Assembly (NCBI GenBank): GCA_016748015.1
Contig: JAAOMT010000040.1
Span: 570,028-634,027, forward strand
Origin: Geosiphon pyriformis
Taxonomy: Eukaryota; Glomeromycota; Glomeromycetes; Archaeosporales; Geosiphonaceae
DNA: 64,000 nucleotides
Direction of reading: 5' to 3'
The notes beneath the pieces are model-generated. The model was given only the letters and a program-made list of their open reading frames with translations, did no database searches and was not told the DNA's origin. Shown piece by piece: positions 49,743 to 59,965 of this stretch (the stretch's first letter is position 1; each line of letters starts with the position of its first letter). A program made the translations under genes and the position numbers.

Positions 49743-49750
49743 CTTTTATA
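49743..49750 (-). promoter_or_regulatory. TATA box of the 183-aa gene
   Basis: TATAAAAG on the minus strand, 100 bp upstream of the ATG at 49,643. Confidence 0.45.
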
Positions 49751-49759
49751 AAGCTCTAA

Positions 49760-50319
49760 TTAGTTACATGACTGACAATTTAAAACCTTTCAAAATCTCA
49801 CGCTATCTGAACAGGCCACTTTTTTTTCAATGGGGTCAATACATTTCTAGCAGTGATCATCACAAAACTTTAATCGGCAGTGTAACCTTGCAGGGAAAAT
49901 CATTTGATAATAATAATAAATATCAACTTTTCTCTTCGGTCTTGTCAAATTGAAATATTTGGTTTCAATCCAACTTTAATTCTGACATAATACAAAATTT
50001 TATTTTTAATTTATACCAAGATTTTTTTATTTTTTTTTTGAAAAACAATCGAATTTTTTTAACGTATAATTAATTAAAGTTATATACATATATATAGATA
50101 GATAGACATATAAATGTTTTATAATTAATAAAAAATTATAAATGTACTTATTATTTTTTGATTCTGAACCAATTAATTCTTAAATAAGGTTATTTATATT
50201 TGTACACTACAGAAATCATTGGAATTAAAAATTAATATAAATACAATAAAAAAAATTTTTTTTTTATTAAAGCTAATTTGTAAAAACCCAAAAATAAATA
50301 ATAATAATAAATAATAATA

Positions 50320-50361
<42 letters not shown>

Positions 50362-53300
50362 CCAAGATAAATTTAGCTATCAATCAATTTTTTTGGATCA
50401 AAGAAAATTTATATCCAAATCTGTTATTCTGTTTGTGACTTAATATGTTGTTCAAGTATTTGTTTTTGTTATAAATACATTTGTGCGCTTTAAATCAAAT
50501 CAATAATTGTTTTTAGAAATATTATTTTTTATTAATTGCTCATCATAATCTAGACGAAGCGATAATTCAGGAAGCACAAAATTTCATATTATTCCGCACC
50601 ATTAATTTGAAATTTTATGTCACATATAAAGGATACTATAATATGTGGTCGGATTTGACAAGCCAAATTGTGAAATCAAAAAACATCTATTCGACTTAAG
50701 TGTATACTCAATACTTTCTATTAAACGTATTTAAAATTATGATTTGTTTTTACTAATAGTAAATATAAATAAATAAATAATATCTACATTCCTAAAATAT
50801 TAATAGTTTCGACTACTGAATTGAAGAGAAGCTAATTGAAAAATTTGAAGTATTTAAATCCAATAGAATTTTATAATAAAAAATCTAAGAAATATTAAAG
50901 TTTTTTTTTTCCAAATAAACACCGAAATTACAGCTCTAATTTGAATTATTGTGACCAAGTAAAAAATTGATCAATTTTTTATTTTTTATTGTTTTTTACC
51001 TTTGAAAGACCAAAAATGGCAACTTTCTTTTATTTTAAATTCATCTTTAATTTTATAGGTGCGAATTTAAGAATAAATATTTGATTAATAAATGTCATAA
51101 GGTTTCAAACCCAATTTGGTTATCGTATGATTTCAAAATCATGCGTTAAACAAAGTTTTGGTATTATGCTAGCCTTTTTAATTAATTGATTTGGTAATTC
51201 TGATCAAAGTTTCTCCCATTTTTATAAATCAATAGATCAGTAAAACAAAGTAATAAATAATTGTTTAGTACATCTCCCATTAAAAAAGAACATCTTTTCT
51301 AAATGAATAAAAAACATTATGAGTAAATTTTTTAGGAATTTAGAATAAGAAGTTTTATTTAATTAATTAAAAAAATCGAATGACCTCGTTAACTTTAAAA
51401 TTTAATAATTTTTATAGACACAATAAATATATTGATATAATTAAGTATAAATTTTTAATTGTATATATAAATTTTCATTTTTTTTTAAAAATATCTAATT
51501 GAATATTTTCAGTCTGTACATATCTCTTTATTTTGCCAAAAGAATAGATAGCTGATATGGTAAACATGATACTAAAATCACCAAATTGTAAAGTCAGAAT
51601 TTTTGTTCCTTATTGCGTCATTGATAATTTGAAAATATTGACTGTTACTTCCAATCTAATCACATTTAATATTTAATCATTTAAAGCCATTAAAAATTTT
51701 ATATTCACTAGTGTTTATTTATACTTTGTAATAAAAAATGATTTTATTCCATCAAGCTCCCAGTAGCAAAATTTTCGTCTTTAAATAGTTTCAAGCTCTA
51801 ATAAACAAAGCTTTTTAAAGAAAAAAAAATTCGTTATTTTAAAAAATTAAAAATTAAGTGGTAAATGTTAAAAGTTTTATTGATATTTCTGACTACTAAT
51901 GTGTGTCTATGTGAACCAAAATATTATTATTTAAGCTGAATTACTTTAGTTAAATCTTTTGAACAGGCAAGTGAATATGGCAATTCTTCATTCAAGAAAT
52001 TTCTAATTTCCTATTTTATTATAGAGTACTAAAATTCATGCTAAAAATGATATAAGATCAATAGAATAAACTTGCTTTTTTGAAAGAAGATTATTTGTAC
52101 ACTTGAATTTATCTAAAGCAATCATCTTTGATAAAGTAATTTTTACAAGTTTATTATTATTATTATTATTAAGTGATTACCTAAAAGCACTATGCTTAAA
52201 TTCTGTGAACAATTTTTTTAGTCAACACATGAGAGTTTCTGTTTTAAATTAGCTTTTATCTAAAAGCTTTGCTCGATATAAATTCTAATGAATAAATTAA
52301 ATATTCCTCTTTGATTGGGCCCACACTTTTACATAATCAAGTTCGAATAGATTTTATTCTTGGACAAATAACTATTTCGCATTAAGAAATAAGTGTTTTT
52401 CAATTCTAAACAAAAATATTGAAATATCGAAATATTGAACGTTTGACTTCATAAATAAATTGCAAATTTTTTTTTAATACATTAAAAAAAATAACAAACC
52501 TTTTAAGATATGTAAAATGAAAATACTAATAGTTATTTTTGAATTTTTTTTTACAAATTTGAAAAAAATTATTTTATATATAACTATTCAAAAAAATTAA
52601 TAAATTAAAAAGCATTTTTTAAGTAATATTAATTTTAATTCAAAAAGTTTTAAGTACAAATAACTGTCGTGATAATTACAAAAATTAAAGACAAAGTAAA
52701 AATAAGTATTTTGAGTTTGAAGTCAAAATAAAAACTGAAAAACTATGATATTATCAAGTATTTTAATAAAATTGAGTATGTTAATTCTGAATAATTTAGT
52801 TTAGAAATTGTTTAAGTAAAAATATTGATGAGCTTTAAATACAGCTTATAATTTTTATTGCTTTTGCAAAAGATTTACGAAATTTTAATATTGCTTTAAT
52901 AATTCAGTTGAAAAGTAAACTTTAAATTCTTACATCCCATTTAAGATTTCGAAATATTTTTTGAGTAAAAATCTTGCTTAAAGAAAATTATTTTTATATT
53001 CTTGAAATGAAGTCTAGTGAAAGAAATTCAAGTTTGGGATTAATATAAAAAGACTATTAAAATGTTATTTCTCAAAAAACGAAAATTTTACAGACCGATT
53101 AATCGCTTTTTGCCGAAAACATAAAAATTAAACTTGAAAAAGCTAATAAAGCCAGAAAATGTAATGAAAAAAGCCATAAAGAGAGCGTTCTGTCATCCAA
53201 AAGCAATCATGATACTTTGTACCTGGAATATCGTGGCATTTCATAAGGGGCGCGTTTTTTAAAAAAGATTGGTTATGTGTAAAACATTTTTGTATTCCCA

Positions 53301-53460
53301 AAAATGTGGCATTAATCAGAGATAAAAAGGCATATTTTAATCAAGTTTTTGAAAAAATGAAATGATGATAGGCTTTCTTTGATTTTAAAAGCATCATTTG
53401 ATAAAATAAAAGTTATATTTTAAATCTTTTCAAAAATATGCATTATAGAAATATGCCATA
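49760..53460. other. Intergenic region
   Basis: AT-rich, no gene supported. Contains an AAT microsatellite (50,297-50,360), an ATAG/ATAT run near 50,090 and an (ATT)8 run near 52,150. The small plus ORF at 49,768-49,953 lacks any family signal. Confidence 0.5.
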
Positions 53461-53464
53461 AAAA

Positions 53465-53480
53465 TATATATATATAAACT
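53465..53480 (+). promoter_or_regulatory. TATA-like box of the secreted repeat-protein gene
   Basis: 'atatatatataaac' about 110 bp upstream of the ATG at 53,589, followed by a C/T-rich start-site-like stretch ('cctcactcttttaaaatcac'). Confidence 0.5.
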
Positions 53481-53588
53481 ACTATTTATTCAACCTACAT
53501 CTATCGAAAATTTTACCTCACTCTTTTAAAATCACTCACTAAAGAATTGAAATCGCATAATTTTCTTGTCTATTTTCTCGTGCCAATA

Positions 53589-54734
53589 ATGGCTTCGAAA
53601 TTTTTTAATCCTCAATTTTTAGCCACCTTAATTTGGAATTTAGTTTATATCATTACATTGTTTACCGAAATAAATGCAGCACCAGCAAACGATAAGCTTG
53701 ATGAACGTGCAGTCCCAGTTATGTCATTCATTGGAGGCTCAGAAATGTTATGCCCTGCGGCATATATGCAACAATTTGGTAATTGTATTGGATGGAAACC
53801 TCCTTGTCCTACATGTGGTATGCAACCATTTGCTTTTGGAGTTATGCCACAACCTCTTCAACAACCCAAAGAACCTGAGCCCAAAGAGCCTGAACTCAAA
53901 GAGCCTGAACCCAAAGAACCTGAGCCCAAAGAGCCTGAACCCAAAGAGCCTGAACCCAAAGAACCTGAACCCAAAGAACCTGAACCCAAAGAGCCTGAAC
54001 CCAAAGAACCTGAACCCAAAGAGCCTGAACCCAAAGAACCTGAATCCAAAGAACCTGAACCCAAAGAACCTGAACCCAAAGAGCCTGAACCCAAAGAGCT
54101 TGAGCCTGAAGAGCCATCTCGAACCCAAATTCCTGGAATACTTCCATTCCATATGCAACCGATATCACCTATTGGTACTTGCCCAGGATGTCATTCCGCT
54201 TGTCCACACTGTGGATTAAGACCAATTATGGTGATTCCATCACCGTCTCCCGAACCATCACCATCACCTGAGCCGGAACCATCACCCGAAGCGTCTCCGT
54301 CTCCTGAATCATCTCTATCTCCTGAACCGTCTCCATCTCCTGAAACATCTCCATCTCCCGAACCGTGTCCATCTTCCGAACTATCTCCATCTTCCGAACC
54401 GTTTCCATCTCCTGAACCATCTCCATCTCCCGAACTGTCTCCATCTCCCGAACCATGTCCGTCTCCTGAACCATCGCCAATTCCTGAACAATCTCCATAT
54501 TCCGAACCGTTTCCATCTCCCGAACCAACTCCATCTCCCGAACCTTCTCCATCTCCCGAACCGTCTCCGTGTGTCCCTCCCTGCCCCCAAACTCCCTGTC
54601 CCGACGGTATTATTGGACTAAATAATAAAGTTGTGGTGGTTGTGTCACAAGCTGAAGAAAAACAAGAGGTTCCACAAAAAATTGGAGAAGAATATGAGCA
54701 CGTTACAGGGAACGAAAGAGTAAATATTGTATAA
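53589..54734 (+). CDS. Secreted Pro/Glu/Lys and Ser/Pro/Glu repeat protein with CPxC modules
   Basis: 381 residues, no intron. I do not know the family. Residues 1-30 are a signal peptide ('LATLIWNLVYIITLF', likely cleaved at 'INA-AP'). Layout: Cys module 1 (residues about 55-80, 'CIGWKPPCPTCG'); about 16 PKEPE pentapeptides (15-bp DNA unit, 53,865-54,114); Cys module 2 (about 198-212, 'CPGCHSACPHCG'); a Ser/Pro/Glu region of hexapeptides such as PSPEPS (18-bp unit, 54,241-54,570); Cys module 3 ('CVPPCPQTPCP'); short acidic C-tail. Such extended acidic/proline-rich repeats are common in fungal cell-wall or extracellular matrix proteins, and the Cys-Pro-x-Cys modules could form disulphides or bind metal. 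Cell-wall or symbiotic-interface role is inference. ATG 53,589 is chosen because it is the first ATG that starts the signal peptide. Confidence 0.8.
   Translation: MASKFFNPQFLATLIWNLVYIITLFTEINAAPANDKLDERAVPVMSFIGGSEMLCPAAYMQQFGNCIGWKPPCPTCGMQPFAFGVMPQPLQQPKEPEPKEPELKEPEPKEPEPKEPEPKEPEPKEPEPKEPEPKEPEPKEPEPKEPEPKEPESKEPEPKEPEPKEPEPKELEPEEPSRTQIPGILPFHMQPISPIGTCPGCHSACPHCGLRPIMVIPSPSPEPSPSPEPEPSPEASPSPESSLSPEPSPSPETSPSPEPCPSSELSPSSEPFPSPEPSPSPELSPSPEPCPSPEPSPIPEQSPYSEPFPSPEPTPSPEPSPSPEPSPCVPPCPQTPCPDGIIGLNNKVVVVVSQAEEKQEVPQKIGEEYEHVTGNERVNIV
53865..54114 (+). repeat. 15-bp coding minisatellite (PKEPE units)
   Basis: About 16-17 copies of 'cccaaagagcctgaa' with silent third-base changes and occasional Leu/Ser variants. 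Open in several frames on both strands because the unit contains no stop in them. Confidence 0.9.
54241..54570 (+). repeat. 18-bp coding minisatellite (PSPEPS-like units)
   Basis: About 18 copies of 'ccatctcccgaaccgtct'-like units with variants that exchange single residues (Leu, Thr, Cys, Phe, Gln). Confidence 0.85.
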
Positions 54735-56035
54735 AGGTTTCGGTAACACTAGGAGGTAACAATAAGAATTTAACCAACGCGATATGATTGCTACAAATAA
54801 TTGAGCTATGATTTAAGCTAATAAAAGTAATACAATATTAGTATTTAATTTTCTTATCATTTTAATGATATTTTTAGGTAAATATAATTTACTTTTTGTA
54901 CAACCTAAGTATACCCTTTTAAATAAATGTTATTTACATCCAAATATTGGTGATAATCATATAGAACTTTTTCCAAAAATTTAGGCGATATATTTTTAAA
55001 AAATCTCTTGAATTTCCAATAAATTTAGCTTGAAATTGGTTTCAATACTATACTTATCAATTTAATGTAATTAGCTTTTAAACAAATTTGAAATTTTTGC
55101 CAATAATTAATGAAAACAATAAATGCAAAGTTTAATAAATAAAATAAATATTTTAAAGAAATTTGTGAAATTGTCATTAACTAATTGATGTGATCCTATT
55201 TGTTAGATTTACAATTTCACTTTCGAATTGAGATAATTTCAATTAAATTAAAATGGTCTTGAAATCTAATATTTTTATTAATAAATATTTGAGTTTATTT
55301 TGTTATTCAAATTATTGCAAAAAAAATAAATAGTGAAATAAACTAATAATGTGTGCTCAGCATTTTTACAATACAAAAAAAAATTTCTTGATTTTCATAA
55401 CTGAAACAAAAGCAAAGAGATAAAAAAACAATCCACTTTTTTATAATAATTAAGAAAGCTACAACCCAAAACACTTTTTAATAACAAGTACAGCTAAATA
55501 AAATGGTTTGAAAGAAATAGTAGTGTTATCGGTCGGGTTTATTACAGATCTTCAGTGCATTTCTTGGATTTGCTCGATCGAGTTATTTATCACTCATTAT
55601 CAAACTTTTTTTTTGCCCATTTGTTTTTCTGTGGGCTCATTGTTTGTATGTTTGCAAGAAATTAAAAAAAACCTTCCGGGTTTCATGTATATATGATGTT
55701 GATCTTTTCTTATTATTAGTTTACCGCGGAAACATACATGCCCAAACAAAATATTGCCATTGTCAAATATGAACTAGAAACTAATTTTTTATTTGTTGAA
55801 AGGTCTTCTCCTTTTCACAGCTACCTGTTGCCTGTTGTCTTTTGAAGTTGCTTGCCGAGTCCCAATTTATGTATATTTTCCACACCTTTTCTGGCGTTTC
55901 CTGTATATAAAATTTTCGTGTTTTCTTTCTTTATTATCACGAGTTCTTATGGATTATACACACCTGGGGCGCGTTTTGCACACACAGCGAATTTAATTGA
56001 CTAGAAAATATATTTTCAAGGGGGGACTTTTTCAG
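54735..56035. other. Intergenic region
   Basis: AT-rich to about 55,450, then more balanced. A hydrophobic stretch at 55,800-55,860 ('LLLFTATCCLLSFEVACR') looks like a signal peptide and may be the first exon of the decayed Kelch gene downstream, but no clean splice link was found. Confidence 0.35.
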
Positions 56036-57140
56036 GCAAAGAATTCTATGGGGATTTCTTTTCCGCTGATCTCGCTGGAATTTCACGTCTTCATCTGATT
56101 CATTCACGTCTATTGATAAGAATGGCACAGAAAACCCTGGAATGTCTCGGGGAAGATCTGTCACCACAAAGGATGAGGAGATTTCAGTTTTTGGTGGTGT
56201 CAGGGTAGATCTAAGCTATAATTTTTTTTCAATTCAAGTTGAAATTGGTTATGATGTGGGCTTAACTTTTTCTAACCTTTCAAACGTTCACTACAGAAAG
56301 ATGACTCGGGTAACATAACACTAGCAAAAGGCTTATTCAACATTGACCTCCCCAGCAATCGTTCTTGGAATGTCATAGATGTTTCCGGGAATACAGCTCC
56401 AGATAGCCGCCGTAACTTTCAAGCAGTGATAAATTCTGTTGACGAAATTTTTGAATTTGGTGGTTCCTCCCAAAAATCAACTCTGGCCACGCGGGGAATC
56501 TTGAGTATCACATGTATAAATATAACACAAGAAAGGATTTTTGGGTAAAGATTCGATGGGATAATCCGAAAAATATTGACACTTCCACTTTGCCTGGGTT
56601 TGATTTTACGGCAACCTTTTTGGAGGATGATACGACAATTATATTTATTTGGGGAAGAAAGCCTAACGGAAAATTAATGGAAATGAATCAGGTTTGCATT
56701 TGACAACAATCTTTTCTTTCCATAATAATTTATTCTTAACCTTATGTATTTGCTTAATCGATGTTTTTAGCTTTGGCTATATAACACCCGGAGAGATGAA
56801 TGGTCTTCACAGGTCGGCGTGATTTTGTTTTTCGATCCAAGACTTTAAAGTTTTAAATAAATTCCTTCTATTTTATAGAATGTATCTGGTGACACTATAA
56901 AACCTCGTGCAGCTCATTCTGCAGTATTAGGTAAGCTTAAACGTTTGGAAAGAAATTAATTTATCTCAAAAATTATCTTCAACTGAATCATTGTGTATGG
57001 TGGTATTGGTGACTCCCCATTGGATACCCAAGACAGCCTCGCGGTTTTGGATATTAGCAGTTGGACATGGTCAAATCCATCATTCAATAATAGCAATCTT
57101 CCCGTCCCATTATTCATACTGAGAGCCAGGATTTAAGATT
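56036..57140 (+). pseudogene. Decayed Kelch-repeat protein gene (convergent with the intact one)
   Basis: Kelch proteins fold into beta-propellers. Exon-like pieces with GT..AG introns: ...-56,204 (ending 'EISVFGGVR'), 56,297-56,691, 56,771-56,812 ('LWLYNTRRDEWSSQ'), 56,879-56,930 ('PRAAHSAVL'), then 'IVYGGIGD' from about 56,995 to a TAA near 57,136. Kelch marks are paired Gly ('VFGG', 'EFGG', 'VYGG') and W/Y spacing. Damage: a frame change near 56,100 (before 'SFTSIDKNGTENPG'), another near 56,490 at a GGGG run ('STLATRG' to 'EYHMYKYNTRKDFW'), no AG acceptor before 'IVYGG', and a premature end after 'LFILRARI'. Introns resemble those of the minus-strand Kelch gene, suggesting an inverted duplicate. 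Sequencing error could explain single shifts but not all. Confidence 0.65.
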
Positions 57141-57392
57141 GATCGAGTGCCAGCAGATCACTTTTTTGCTTCCACAGAACAATCAAATAGTCTCCATTAA
57201 ACTTGCATAAATTTGGTTAAAAATTTAAAAAATGACAATTTATTCAAATATTCTGATAATTGAAAACAAAGATAACGGCGCAGGAATATTTTGTGCTTGC
57301 AGGTTTCAAACCAGCAATTTAATTCAACGAGTGCTTTATTTGGGGATGAAATGGTGTAGGCTATACAAAATGATCTAACAGCTTTAACTAAT

Positions 57393-59131
57393 TTATATAA
57401 ACCTCTCCTTAGCCTCTCTATTTATCACTTGCGTAGAATGTCCGTGGCCATTAATCAAATCGGTTCGCAAATTCACGTGACGTCTGCGTCTGCGCCTAAG
57501 CATAATAAAGGCCACGACAATGCCAATAGCAACACCAATCACCACTAAGCCAATTACAATATATTTAGTTGATAAGAGCTTTGAAGTTTGTTGAGTAGGT
57601 TGTGTCTGTACTGGGGCTGTGTCTGTGTCTGTTGGTGTTGAGTTTGAAATGGTTGGTGTCGGAAGAATTATAGCTGGTTACCCAGGTAAATGGGTCTTTG
57701 CTGATATCAAGAATCCACAAACTATTGCTACCTTTCTGATCTTTATTGTATTCACCTATTGAACATCAATATTCAATAATTTAGATTTCCCAGAATGGAA
57801 ATAATATCAAGTAAGTCAGATTTATGAATCAACATACCAAAAGCTACAATCATTAAATTCTTAAATAAGGTTGCCGAAGGATATCCCGGAGTCAAAATTG
57901 GTGGATTTATAGCAGTTGGTTGTGACCATGTAAATGTCCTAGTATCGAGAATTATGAGGGCCTTTGCGGGATTAAGTGGAACTAAGGAATTGCCTCCATA
58001 TATAATTATGCGATATTCATCTGGTGCTTTAGTGGATAAAAAGAATCGAGTTGAAAAGTGTAAAACTTAAGGATCTATTATCTATTTATTATAAGAAAAT
58101 AAAATTTTACCAAGAATGGCACTATGAGCTGCTCGATTTTGTATATCTGGTAGTCCTTTTGCGGTCTGTAAATAAATTGAATTATTAGAAAATAGAGAAT
58201 GAGGTTCCACTTTTTGAAAAAATTTACTTACAATGGTACGCCAAGGTGATGAGCTTTGACCATCATTTATGTCATATATTAGAATCTGTCAAAAAAACAT
58301 TTTTTCTTTCAAGATTTAATTCCCGAAAGTGAAATAAATTTCAAAATCTTTCATTACTCAACTGAATTGATATCAGCATATGTCGCATTCTTATCCCATC
58401 CTCCAATTATTACAATTTTTGAATCTTGCAACAATGTAGCTGAATAACCATATCTAGTTTCCGGTACATCTATTGGATTATTCTGTGACCACGCATTGGT
58501 ACTCGAGTCGAAAATATACATTTTTTTATCAAGGTAACCAGTTTGATTAACCTTTCCTCCCCAAATATACATTCTTCCTTTATTATCAACAATACTAGGA
58601 ATGTGTGTCCGATTTATTGGACCATTTTCTTCATTTATAGACTTAACTAAAGAAAAATCTGTAGACCCCTTTGTAATGTTTATTGTGAAAAGTAGGGGAT
58701 TGTCTTGCCAAAGTTTCAAGTTATAATACTACAAAATTAGTTATTTGAAGATGTTTTTGATTAATATTGAGATTTTTTCAAAATTAAAACGAAAAAACAG
58801 TGCTTACTCTACCACCGAATAAAAGTAACTTTGCACTTCCGTTTCCACTGTTTTCTATCACGACTGATGAAAAATATCGAAGCGGTGGAAAATTGTCTAA
58901 GCTGTCAATATTTACAAATGGTGGATTAGATGTGGTAAAGTTGACTGAGAGATCAAGATAAAAGTATTGGTTCGTTGTATTATATCCTCCTCCGAAATAG
59001 TAGATTCTATTATCTATTAAATTCGAAGTATGACCATATCTTTCTGATGGAATTATGTATGAATTGACAGATTGAGTGAAATGGGAAGCGGCTAGGACTA
59101 TAAAGAGAACGTATTTTTGAAATTTTTTCAT
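57393..59131 (-). CDS. Secreted/membrane Kelch-repeat protein, six exons, one frameshift before the TM segment
   Basis: A Kelch beta-propeller, likely extracellular. Exons (minus): 59,131-58,808, 58,728-58,363, 58,285-58,232, 58,165-58,111, 58,026-57,838, 57,755 onward. Introns of 49-84 bp, all GT..AG, frame preserved. Residues 1-24 are a signal peptide ('YVLFIVLAASHFTQS'). Six or more Kelch blades show 'RYGHTSNLIDNRIYYFGG', 'LLLFGGR', 'MYIWGGK', 'RYGYSATLL...IIGGWD', 'NRAAHSAILG', 'IIIYGGNS', 'LMIVAFG'. In exon 6 the annotated frame stops at 57,565 after 'YNSSDTNHF'; removing one base at the TCTTCC near 57,664 restores a Pro/Thr-rich linker, a TM helix ('IGLVVIGVAIGIVVAFIM'), a 6-Arg stop-transfer and a short tail ending at TAA 57,395-57,393. 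So either a sequence error, a recent mutation or a secreted form (392 residues). Confidence 0.78.
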
Positions 59132-59540
59132 CTTGATTATTGGAAATTTTTCTTTATGGATATTCTTCTTTTCTCAAGATAGCTTTAAAATATGAAAATA
59201 GGGACAAAGCTTTAGCAAATACAAAGGTGAGAATTTTTGCCATTCTATTTTGTGTTAAATGCACAAGATTTATTTCAAGAAAAATTTAGCGTACAAGGCT
59301 TGCGAAGGAAACACGAAAGTTACATTATAGATGTATTTCCTTCATTGTGTATGTAATGGGTAGGACACAGATCCCTGCATTAGGAATTGTGACATTTTTA
59401 ATTACATGTATTTGAAATTGGCAATATCTCAAGACTCAAAAAGAACATTCTATAGTGGAATGCTTAAAAATTCGAATTTCTAAAATCATTCCATATTATT
59501 TTGCTTCTATCACACATAACTAATCCTTTTTTGGCATCCT
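59132..59540. other. Upstream region of the Kelch gene
   Basis: Presumed promoter of the minus-strand Kelch gene; no clear TATA box. A moderately conserved Tc1 3' remnant may enter from the right, but is not certain. Confidence 0.4.
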
Positions 59541-59965
59541 CATTTTACAGCTGGTACTTGTTTCTTTCGTCAGGCCGGAGTACTCGTCGCCAGTCATCAA
59601 CCATGAAATTTCGATATTTTTTTGCCTAAGCGACTCGGCGTTTTTTGTACGTAGGTGAACACCGTAGTTTTTTGCGTTTAATAATTCATGCTGCCGGAGT
59701 ATAAGCCACTAATAAATGTTGTTGGACTTCAACGGTGGCGAATCATTTTCGGAATGTTATCAGTCGGCCAGCGCTGTATTCATAATGATCGTGGGCAATC
59801 AGGTTTTGGTGTGCCATTGAGGCTCCTGGTTTCTTTTTTATTTTTACAGATGCTTAAGATCGAAGCAACGGCTACCTGCTCTATTGCAGCGATTTCGCAG
59901 ATTGAATATGTTTCTTCTTGTAGTCTATATATTCGCTTGCGTTTTTCTTGTGGAAATCGAGGCAT
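59541..59965 (-). mobile_element. Tc1/mariner-type transposase N-terminal fragment
   Basis: Minus strand from ATG 59,965: 'MPRFPQEKRKRIYRLQEE' then 'YSICEIAAIEQVAVASIL' is a Tc1-type paired helix-turn-helix DNA-binding region, followed by 'GTPKPDCPRSL' (the GRPR-like basic hook has become KPDCPR). After a stop and frame changes, 'VDDWRRVLRPDERNKYQ' near 59,600-59,560 corresponds to the first catalytic block (W-R-x-V-x-x-S/P-D-E). The rest of the DDE domain is missing. Noticeably GC-richer, with many CpG, than flanking DNA, so a younger or unmethylated relic than the one at 48.2-48.7 kb; the two are not joined parts of one copy. Confidence 0.7.

Noticed and set aside
53674-54219. 181-codon plus frame and several minus frames over the repeat region
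   Set aside because: These are shadows of the PKEPE/PSPEPS minisatellites, whose 15- and 18-bp units lack stops in several frames. Only the signal-peptide frame has coherent Cys modules at both ends.
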